Under the pieces are notes generated by a model, which made no database searches, had not been told where the DNA came from, and saw nothing but the letters and a program-made list of their open reading frames with translations. From CAYWMY01 sp046352935 (GTDB lineage Bacteria; Pseudomonadota; Gammaproteobacteria; Steroidobacterales; Steroidobacteraceae), in contig JAXMGR010000024.1 in NCBI GenBank assembly GCA_046352935.1, positions 1-43,485 of the forward strand: a stretch of 43,485 nucleotides of DNA, written 5' to 3'. The first letter of the stretch is position 1. Every line of letters starts with the position of its first letter. This document shows, piece after piece, positions 35,226 through 41,872 of the stretch. Position numbers and translations under genes: made by a program.

Positions 35226-37439
35226 ATGCGCGGGCAGTCGGCGGTGGCGGACGAGGCATGTCATCGGTCTGCGGCCACGTCAGCAGGCCCGGTGAGGGCG
35301 TCATACGGGAGTAAGTCAGCGTTGCCAGCAGCAGAGATTCCCGCGCTCGTCGATCCGACGGGCGGTCACAATGGTCCGCGGTCGGGGAGATCAGCATCTG
35401 TCGCCGGGCAGAGCGATGGCTTCCGTCCGGAGATCGAAGGCCTTCGCGCGGTTGCGGCATTCCTCGTAGCGATCTATCACATCTGGATCGGCCGGGTTTC
35501 CGGCGGTGTCGATGTGTTCTTCGTGGTTTCTGGATTCCTGATCACCACGACGCTGATCCATCAGGTCGAACGTGGCGGCGGCGTTCGTTTCACTGCCTTC
35601 TGGGGACGCCTGATCCGCAGGCTGATCCCGGCAGCATATCTCGTGCTGCTGGCAGTGATCGCCGGATCGCTGCTGCTGATGCCGAAGTCGCACTGGCGGG
35701 ACACGATACTCGACGTGGCCGCTTCAGCGACCTATCTGAACAACTGGCTGCTGACCCTGCGCTCCGTCGATTACCTGGCCAGCTTCGACATGCCCAGTCC
35801 GACACAGCACTACTGGGCCTTGTCTGCGCAGGCACAGTTCTACTTCCTCTGGCCGTTCCTGATCGCGCTCTGCGCCGTGGTGGCCCGCCGCAGCGGAATC
35901 AAGTTCCGTCGTGTTGCTGCGGTTGCCGTCGGAGCCATCCTGACTGTCTCCCTCGCGTACTCGGTCTACCTGACGCACGTCAACCAGCCATTTGCCTATT
36001 TCCACACGTTCGCCCGGGTCTGGGAATTTGCCATCGGCGCACTGCTCGCGCTCACGGCGCGGAGACTTCGGTTCCCGGTGTCGGTCCGGGTACTGCTGGG
36101 TTGGGTCGGTGTGCTCGCTATTCTGGCGTGTGGTCTGTTGTTCCAGGTGTCGCAGGTGTTTCCCGGATATGCGGCGCTCTGGCCGACGCTGGCTGCGGTG
36201 CTGGTCCTCGTCAGCGGGTCCACGGGGAGCAGCTGTGGCGTCGATCGCGTGCTGGGATCCCGCCCCCTGGTCTATCTCGGCGGCATTTCCTACAGCCTTT
36301 ACCTGTGGCATTTCCCCCTGCTGATTTTCTGCCGTATCTACACCGAGCCTCGGCCGATCAGCTTCGCGATGGGCATCGGGGTGCTGATCGGCTCCATCGT
36401 GCTTGCGGTCGCAACGGAGCGCTGGGTCGAGCGGCCGGCACGCCGGTCCGGAGGTGAGCGCGAGGCCGCATGGCGTCCCTATGCGCTGGGCGCAGCCTGC
36501 GCATTGCCTCTGGTGGTCGCACTGGGATACTGGAAGCACGAGTACGGGGAGCTCAAACGCCGCACGGACACAGACGGCGTTGCCGGTGATCCCAGCTATC
36601 CCGGCGCAGCCGCACGCGAGCCGGATTTCGTGCATCGCGGGGTCCCGGGCGCGGCGGTCTATCCCGGGCCCTTCGCGGTGGATCGAGACCGTCGCCACGC
36701 CGGCGACCATCAATGTCATCCGGACGATACGCCTGCGGAACTGGACCGGTGCAGCTACGGGCCGTCAGACGGCTCGGTGAGAATCGCGGTGGTTGGTGGC
36801 TCGCATTCCGCGCACTGGATGCCGGCGCTCGCGGACCTGGCCGAACGCAACCCCTGGCAGGTCGTGCCGCTGACCCGGAGCAACTGCCCATTCCAGGCGG
36901 GCGCTGTCGAGACGGGCGTGGTCGGCAATGCCGAGCACGACACCTGCCGCGAGTGGAATGAGGCGGTCGTGTCCTGGATCCTGCGTGAACGGCCCTCGCT
37001 GGTCTTCACAACGGCTACGCGCCATACCAACGACGGCGAGATGGTGCCGCAGAGCTACATCGACCAGTGGGCCAGGGTCGTCGCGCACGGCATTCCGGTC
37101 GTGGCCGTACGCGACAACCCGAGCATGGGGTTCGACGTCTCGGCTTGCGTCGAGCGGCGCGGTGCTGATGCCGAGATGTGTTCCCGACCACGAGCGGAGG
37201 CCCTCGGAACGCCGAACCTGCGCAATCGCATCGCTTCGCCGCCACGAGGAGTGCAGTTCATCGACCTCAGCAATTATTTTTGCGATCGTGACCGTTGCCT
37301 GCCAGTCATCGGGAACGTGCTGATCTATCGCCACGGTGACCACCTGACGTCGACGTACTCACACACGCTGGCGCCCATGCTCGAACGTGAATTGCGGACA
37401 GCCATCGGTCGGATCGGCAGCGCGGCGCCCGGCTCTTAG
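35226..37439 (+). CDS. Acyltransferase-3 / SGNH fusion O-acetyltransferase (OafA type)
   Basis: About 737 residues. The N-terminal membrane domain is acyltransferase-3: FRPEIEGLRAVAAFLVAIYHI with the conserved R and H, GGVDVFFVVSGFLIT, FWGRLIRRLIPAAYLVLL, and YLGGISYSLYLWHFPLL, about ten helices in all. The C-terminal periplasmic SGNH domain has IAVVGGSHSAHWMPAL and, near the end, YRHGDHLTSTYSHTLAP with the catalytic Asp/His. OafA-type proteins move acetyl from cytoplasmic acetyl-CoA to a sugar hydroxyl in the periplasm. The first 60 or so residues before the fold are low in homology; the ATG at 35226 is chosen, with a possible in-frame upstream start. An 86-base gap separates it from the SGNH gene. 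Confidence 0.88.
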   Translation: MRGQSAVADEACHRSAATSAGPVRASYGSKSALPAAEIPALVDPTGGHNGPRSGRSASVAGQSDGFRPEIEGLRAVAAFLVAIYHIWIGRVSGGVDVFFVVSGFLITTTLIHQVERGGGVRFTAFWGRLIRRLIPAAYLVLLAVIAGSLLLMPKSHWRDTILDVAASATYLNNWLLTLRSVDYLASFDMPSPTQHYWALSAQAQFYFLWPFLIALCAVVARRSGIKFRRVAAVAVGAILTVSLAYSVYLTHVNQPFAYFHTFARVWEFAIGALLALTARRLRFPVSVRVLLGWVGVLAILACGLLFQVSQVFPGYAALWPTLAAVLVLVSGSTGSSCGVDRVLGSRPLVYLGGISYSLYLWHFPLLIFCRIYTEPRPISFAMGIGVLIGSIVLAVATERWVERPARRSGGEREAAWRPYALGAACALPLVVALGYWKHEYGELKRRTDTDGVAGDPSYPGAAAREPDFVHRGVPGAAVYPGPFAVDRDRRHAGDHQCHPDDTPAELDRCSYGPSDGSVRIAVVGGSHSAHWMPALADLAERNPWQVVPLTRSNCPFQAGAVETGVVGNAEHDTCREWNEAVVSWILRERPSLVFTTATRHTNDGEMVPQSYIDQWARVVAHGIPVVAVRDNPSMGFDVSACVERRGADAEMCSRPRAEALGTPNLRNRIASPPRGVQFIDLSNYFCDRDRCLPVIGNVLIYRHGDHLTSTYSHTLAPMLERELRTAIGRIGSAAPGS

Positions 37440-37676
37440 TCCCCGGGGGACGGCGACGGGACCCTTGTCTGCCCTCGCTGCGTCCTTCTCGATGTCCTTC
37501 GCGATTGCTGAAGGAGGCGGGAATCAGCGGTAACTGCCACTGGTGGTGGTCTGTCCAGTCTAATGCGCACTGATTCTCATATGGAGGGAGCCGGATGACG
37601 CAGAATATGGTGACATAAGCTCAGCCACCCGGATCGGTTCCGGGCTCATGGGGCGGGGGGCGGATCGGCCAATGAC
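37440..37676. other. Intergenic gap before gtrA-like gene
   Basis: 237 bases with no gene that can be supported. It opens with a short palindrome GTCCCCGGGGGAC right at the O-acetyltransferase stop, and contains a less GC-rich stretch near 37560-37620. No clear promoter or terminator was found. Confidence 0.4.
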
Positions 37677-38171
37677 ATGCACAGGGTTTCCAGGGAAATG
37701 ACCGTCGGCCAGAACATCGCGAGCCCCAGTGGTCTCGGCGCCGAGACACGTACCGGTTCATCGGTCTTGTTGCGTCAGTTCGTGACCTTCGCCGTTGTCG
37801 GCGGTGTCAGCACCGCGTGTCATTTCTTCGTGCTGTTCGCGCTGCACGAGTGGGTTCATGTCGGCGTAGTCCCGGCCACGAGTGCGGGCGCGGCGGTCGG
37901 TGCCGTCGTCAACTACGTTCTGAACCGGCGAATCACCTTTGTCGCGTCGGGAGCCGGGGCCGGTGCGATATTGCGTTTTTCGCTGGTTGCGATCACCGGG
38001 CTCGGACTCAATTCCGGAAGCATGGCTGTACTCGAGCACATCGTCCCGCAGATTCACTATCTCCTGCGCCAGTGCGTGGTCACAGGCCTGGTCCTGCTCT
38101 ACAGCTTCACCATGAACCGGCTCTGGACGTTCCGGAGCGACAGTGGGGGGGGGACCACGGATGCAGCATGA
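37677..38171 (+). CDS. GtrA-like membrane protein
   Basis: 164 residues (158 if the ATG at 37698 is used). Four hydrophobic helices: FVTFAVVGGVSTACHFFVLF, VVPATSAGAAVGAVVNYVLNR, FSLVAITGLGLNSGSMAVL and LLRQCVVTGLVLLYSFTMNR, ending in the family's conserved N-R-x-W-T-F motif. GtrA proteins are thought to flip undecaprenyl-phosphate-linked sugars for side-chain addition. The 3' end contains nine consecutive G bases (38145-38153) and overlaps the GT2 start by 11 bases. Confidence 0.88.
   Translation: MHRVSREMTVGQNIASPSGLGAETRTGSSVLLRQFVTFAVVGGVSTACHFFVLFALHEWVHVGVVPATSAGAAVGAVVNYVLNRRITFVASGAGAGAILRFSLVAITGLGLNSGSMAVLEHIVPQIHYLLRQCVVTGLVLLYSFTMNRLWTFRSDSGGGTTDAA
38145..38153 (+). repeat. Poly-G tract (9 G)
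   Basis: Nine consecutive G bases in the last codons of the gtrA-like gene, eight bases before the GT2 start codon. A change of one base would alter the last GtrA residues and the stop position and so could uncouple or change translation of the GT2 gene. It may also act as part of its ribosome site. Confidence 0.6.
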
Positions 38172-39213
38172 TCCCCCGCGCAGTGCGGGACCGACGCTCA
38201 GTCTCGTCGTACCTGCCTACAACGAGCAGGAAGTTCTTCCGGAGTTCCATCGACGGGCGACCGCTGCCCTGCAGTCGCTCGGACTGACTTACGAGATCGT
38301 GTACGTCAACGACGGAAGTGCCGACGCAACGATGCCGGTCCTGCGTGGCATACAGGCGCAGGATTCCTGTGCGGTCGTCGTGAGCCTCAGCCGTAACTTC
38401 GGCAAGGAAATCGCTCTGACGGCGGGGCTGGATCATGCGCGTGGCGAAGCTGTGGTGGTCATCGACGCCGATCTGCAGGATCCACCCGAGCTCATCGGCA
38501 GGCTTGTTGAACGGTGGCGGGAGGGTCACGACGTCGTCTACGCGCGCCGTGTCCGTCGTGACGGCGAGACCTGGCTCAAGCGGCTCACCGCACACGCGTT
38601 CTACCGGGTGATGGGCGGAATGAGCCGGGTCAGGATTCCCGAGGATACCGGGGACTTCCGCCTGCTGAGCCGTCGTGCGGTCGATGCAGTTCGATCCCTG
38701 CGAGAACAGCACCGCTTCATGAAGGGCCTCTTCGCCTGGGTGGGCTACTCGCAGGTGGCTGTGGATTACGAGCGCGATCCACGCGCTGCGGGCCAGACCA
38801 AGTGGAACTACTGGAAGCTGTGGAACTTCGCGCTCGAGGGCATCACCTCGTTCACGATCGCGCCGCTCAAGCTGGCGACCTACGTCGGGCTCGCCATCGC
38901 ACTCACCGCATTCGCTTTTGCTGGCGCGATCATCTTCAAGACGCTGATGTACGGTGATCCGGTGCGTGGCTTCCCGACGCTGATGGTCACCGTGCTGTTC
39001 ATGGGCGGTGTGCAACTGCTCTTCATCGGCGTGATCGGCGAGTACCTTGGTCGTATCTTCAATGAAGCCAAGGGGCGGCCGTTGTACTTCGTCGGGGAAT
39101 TGCTGCAGACGGATGCCGATGCTGCTACCGATGCAGAGCGGCCTGTCGGTCCGCGGGGCGTCCGGGCGGGCGGGCGCCATGGCAATGCGGCAACCCCGGT
39201 ATCGCCGCGCTGA
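38161..39213 (+). CDS. GtrB-like polyprenyl-phosphate glycosyltransferase (GT2)
   Basis: 350 residues from the ATG at 38161, overlapping the GtrA stop. GT2 fold: LSLVVPAYNEQEVLPEF, YEIVYVNDGSADAT, VVVIDADLQDPPELI (the DxD motif), EDTGDFRLLSRRAV, and AAGQTKWNYWKLWNFALEGI, then two C-terminal helices (LATYVGLAIALTAFAFAGAI, FPTLMVTVLFMGGVQLLFIG). This is the GtrB/DPM1 family, which makes undecaprenyl-P-glucose or a similar donor. With GtrA it would supply a lipid-linked sugar for a periplasmic transfer, perhaps by the GT39-like protein at 40553. The C-terminal 35 residues are low-complexity. Confidence 0.9.
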   Translation: MQHDPPRSAGPTLSLVVPAYNEQEVLPEFHRRATAALQSLGLTYEIVYVNDGSADATMPVLRGIQAQDSCAVVVSLSRNFGKEIALTAGLDHARGEAVVVIDADLQDPPELIGRLVERWREGHDVVYARRVRRDGETWLKRLTAHAFYRVMGGMSRVRIPEDTGDFRLLSRRAVDAVRSLREQHRFMKGLFAWVGYSQVAVDYERDPRAAGQTKWNYWKLWNFALEGITSFTIAPLKLATYVGLAIALTAFAFAGAIIFKTLMYGDPVRGFPTLMVTVLFMGGVQLLFIGVIGEYLGRIFNEAKGRPLYFVGELLQTDADAATDAERPVGPRGVRAGGRHGNAATPVSPR

Positions 39214-39269
39214 GAGAAGCATCCCGCACCGCGGATGTCCTGACCGGTGCTGCGGCGAATCAGGCTCGA

Positions 39270-39291
39270 ATGGGGACCCCGGCGGTCCCAT
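39270..39291. terminator. Imperfect hairpin between convergent genes
   Basis: ATGGGGACC and GGTCCCAT pair with one bulged G around a 5-base loop, in the 111-base gap between the GT2 gene and the convergent SGNH pseudogene. No U-run. Confidence 0.25.
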
Positions 39292-39324
39292 CTCGCCGGG
39301 ACGATCGGCGGATCATCATCCGGA

Positions 39325-40432
39325 TCATTGACTCTGCGGGCCCGCAAGCTCCGCGCGCAACCGGCCCTCGAGGACTTCGGCAAAGTGCCTGTTGGCGCGT
39401 GCGCTCGGGTGGGCGTCGTGCGGCAGGTTCGTGTTTCCCGGAATCCTGCGGTCAACGGATATGTCGACCGCCGGTATCGCGTGGTTGCGTGCGAATTCGA
39501 GCATCCGCATTCCACCGGAGCCACGGTCGATGTTCGCGAGGATGAACTTGACGCCGTGCTCCCGCGCGAGCTTCGCCATTTCCAGGACCAGGGCCTCGGA
39601 GACCGCATGACTGCGGAGCCGCTTCGTGTCGTACTCGCTCAGCTCCATTTCGATGAACTGACCCAGCGCGAGGAAGTGCGCCGTCGGGACCTCCGTGTAA
39701 GCGATGTCCGAGTACGTGGCGCGCAGTCGGCCCTGGCTGTCGAGGCTCCCATGCGGGTACTCCAGGGGGCCGAGATCATTGTCGAGGGCAATGGCACGCC
39801 GGTGGCTGCGGGCGAGTGTGTTCCTCTCGTCGTGGAAGTCCGCGTAGGCCAGCACGACGATCTTCGGCGTCGAGGTCTTCAGGGCCTCACGGAACTGAGC
39901 GAGCAGGTCAGCCGTGCCGTAGCTCAACGCCGAAGTTGGCCAATTCGTCGTAATCCGGGAAGCGCTCCTGCAGCAGCCACGGATAGGTCTCTTCGTCGTT
40001 GAGGCTCCAGCCCTCCGTGTATGAACAGCCGAAGATCCAGATCTTCTCGCGGGCATCCTGTGTCGAATAATCCGCGAGCGGGCGTGTGATCCGGTGCTTG
40101 TCGGGCAGTATCGTGAAACGGAACCGGTATCCGGTGTCGAGCGTGATCGTGTGCTCCAGGGATGTGTGCCCACCCGACCAGGGGCTCCCTGGCCACGAGT
40201 CTGCCGTCGAGTTCGACTCGGATCTCCGCCTTCCTGTACGGTACCGGCGCATGATGCCCTTGGCGCGCAGGATGATCTCAGCGCCGAGCAGGAATATCAG
40301 GCTGATGAACAGCAGGTACGCGGCATAGAAGGCGACCTTTCTGCGGGTCGAAATCCGGGGTTCCAACGCTGCTGGCTTCATCGACCTCTCCGATGGTTCG
40401 CGACACTCTGCCGAACGCGACGGCGCAGTCAA
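39325..40432 (-). pseudogene. SGNH-like membrane-anchored protein, frameshifted
   Basis: Four pieces in three frames read as one protein: an N-terminal anchor KVAFYAAYLLFISLIFLLGAE with EIILRAKG; after a shift near 40240, YRKAEIRVELDGRLV and PLVGWAHIPGA; after a shift near 40150, TITLDTGYRFRFTILPDKHR with IWIFGCSYTEGWSLNDEETY (SGNH block I) and LQERFPDYDELANFGV; after a shift near 39918, YGTADLLAQFREAL, IVVLAYADFHDERN and DAHPSARANRHFAEVL with the catalytic Asp-His at the 3' end. The joined length (about 360) matches the family. Start at 40432 or an ATG at 40381 is possible. The breaks lie within 350 bases; as in the 5.7-8.9 kb patch, small indels with otherwise intact coding are seen. Confidence 0.65.
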
Positions 40433-40461
40433 GTTCCCGCACGCGCTGGCGACGACGCCTC

Positions 40462-40515
40462 GGGTGCGGGTGCGGGTGCGGGTGCGGGTGCGGGTGCGGG
40501 TGCGGGTGCGGGTGC
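40462..40515 (+). repeat. Hexanucleotide tandem repeat (GGGTGC)9, G-quadruplex-prone
   Basis: Nine perfect copies of GGGTGC in the 120-base gap between the GT39-like gene and the SGNH pseudogene. Nine GGG runs with 3-base loops give strong potential for G-quadruplex formation on the plus strand, which is the template strand for the minus-strand genes around it. The unit is a multiple of three and lies outside coding sequence. Confidence 0.9.
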
Positions 40516-40552
40516 GTGTGGCGCCAGCCGTAGCTGCAGGGTCAAAGGCGGA

Positions 40553-41872
40553 TCACTGGCCCTGGTCACCGCGTTTCAGAAGCCTGGACACCGGCCAGGC
40601 GGCCAGGATCGAGAGGATCGGCACCAGCGGGACGCTGTAGCGCGCCTGTGCGTGGATCGGCAGGTACACCGACATCGTATAGACGATCAGGAGCGCGAAG
40701 AAGCCGATCAGGCGGCGATCGCCGCGGGACCAGCCGTTGACGAGGCCCGCCAGCGCCAGCAGCAGCAGCGGCACCTGAACGAGCAGGTTCGCCATCGTCG
40801 ATCGGCGGTTCTTGCCCGAGAACCAGAAGTTGAAGGCATTCCGGGACATGCACTTCGCGAGCAGGGCCGGATCGCTGCGGTATTCGCCGAAGACCCTCCG
40901 CCCGAGGAATGAATTGAACGCGACCTCGTCCCGCGCATCGTAGAAGTAGATGTAGTAGCGATCTTCGAACTCGTAACCCATCTGCTCGGCGAGCTCGATG
41001 CGCTCACGGGCTGCTTCGCGGTCCAGAGCCTGGAAGCCCTTGTCGGCCGACCAGTTCTTGCAGATGTAGTTACCGGCATGCGCCGCGATGCCCTGGACGC
41101 TCGCGGTTGGCACGATCTTCTGCGTCAGGGCGTAATTCCGCAGGATCCATGGCGACATGACCAGTGCCGCGACGCCGAACAGCATCGAGAGCCGCAGTGC
41201 CATCGTGCGCAGCGCTGGCCGTACGGGTTCCAGCAGGAAGAAGTACACGGGCAGGAAGAGGGGGAACAGCAACGCGGTGCTGCGGACGAGTGACGTGAGG
41301 CCGAGAACGAGGCCGGCGATCAGGTAGTCCGTGGGCCGGCCACTCCTCAGTGCTTTCAGGACGGCAATCACGAAACAGAGCAGCATGAAGATGAACGTGA
41401 TCTCGACACCGCCGCGCATCTCGGCAACGATGACCCCGGGGTGCAGCAGATAGATCAGCGGTGCGACGAGACCCGGCCACGGCGTGGACCAGGTTTCCTT
41501 CGCGAGTTTCGAGACGAGGTGGGCGGAGATCGCGGACAGCACGAGGTTGGCCGCCTGAGCGATCAGGAGCGTGTAGGCGAAGATGGAGAACAGACCGGCT
41601 AGCAGCAGGGGATATCCCGGCTCCCGGGTCAGCGTCGGGGCGGTCTCGGGTGTGAACCGGTATCCGTAGCCGGCCACGATGTTGTTCGCCAGGACGTTGT
41701 ATTGATCGGCGAATCCGACGCCGTATGAATCGCTGACCGAGGAGCGGTATTCAGGCAGCACGCCCAGAATCAATACGGCCTTCACGAGGATGATGGCCAG
41801 GATGATCCGGCTCACGGCCCTGGGGTGCGTGAATCGCTGTACTCCATCGCTCATCCGGGACAGGCGGGTCAT
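40553..41872 (-). CDS. Membrane glycosyltransferase of the PMT/ArnT (GT39/GT83) superfamily
   Basis: 439 residues, about ten to eleven hydrophobic helices. After the first helix the periplasmic loop has DSYGVGFADQYNVLANNI and TREPGYPLLLAGLF, the acidic and REPGYP-type motif of GT-C enzymes using polyprenyl-phosphate sugars. Later loops (NYICKNWSADKGFQALD, YIYFYDARDEVAF) are periplasmic. The C-terminus has HAQARYSVPLVPIL, a conserved R-Y-x-x-P feature. It would transfer a sugar from a lipid-phosphate donor to an acceptor in the periplasm. Its ATG overlaps the upstream dehydrogenase stop (ATGA). The GtrA/GtrB pair nearby could make its donor. Confidence 0.82.
   Translation of the reverse strand: MTRLSRMSDGVQRFTHPRAVSRIILAIILVKAVLILGVLPEYRSSVSDSYGVGFADQYNVLANNIVAGYGYRFTPETAPTLTREPGYPLLLAGLFSIFAYTLLIAQAANLVLSAISAHLVSKLAKETWSTPWPGLVAPLIYLLHPGVIVAEMRGGVEITFIFMLLCFVIAVLKALRSGRPTDYLIAGLVLGLTSLVRSTALLFPLFLPVYFFLLEPVRPALRTMALRLSMLFGVAALVMSPWILRNYALTQKIVPTASVQGIAAHAGNYICKNWSADKGFQALDREAARERIELAEQMGYEFEDRYYIYFYDARDEVAFNSFLGRRVFGEYRSDPALLAKCMSRNAFNFWFSGKNRRSTMANLLVQVPLLLLALAGLVNGWSRGDRRLIGFFALLIVYTMSVYLPIHAQARYSVPLVPILSILAAWPVSRLLKRGDQGQ

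Noticed and set aside
38107..39291. Minus-strand open frame over the GtrB-like gene
   Set aside because: Antisense to a clear GT2 gene; no motif.
40462..40515. Repeat array as a possible CRISPR
   Set aside because: The unit is only six bases, perfectly tandem and without spacers.
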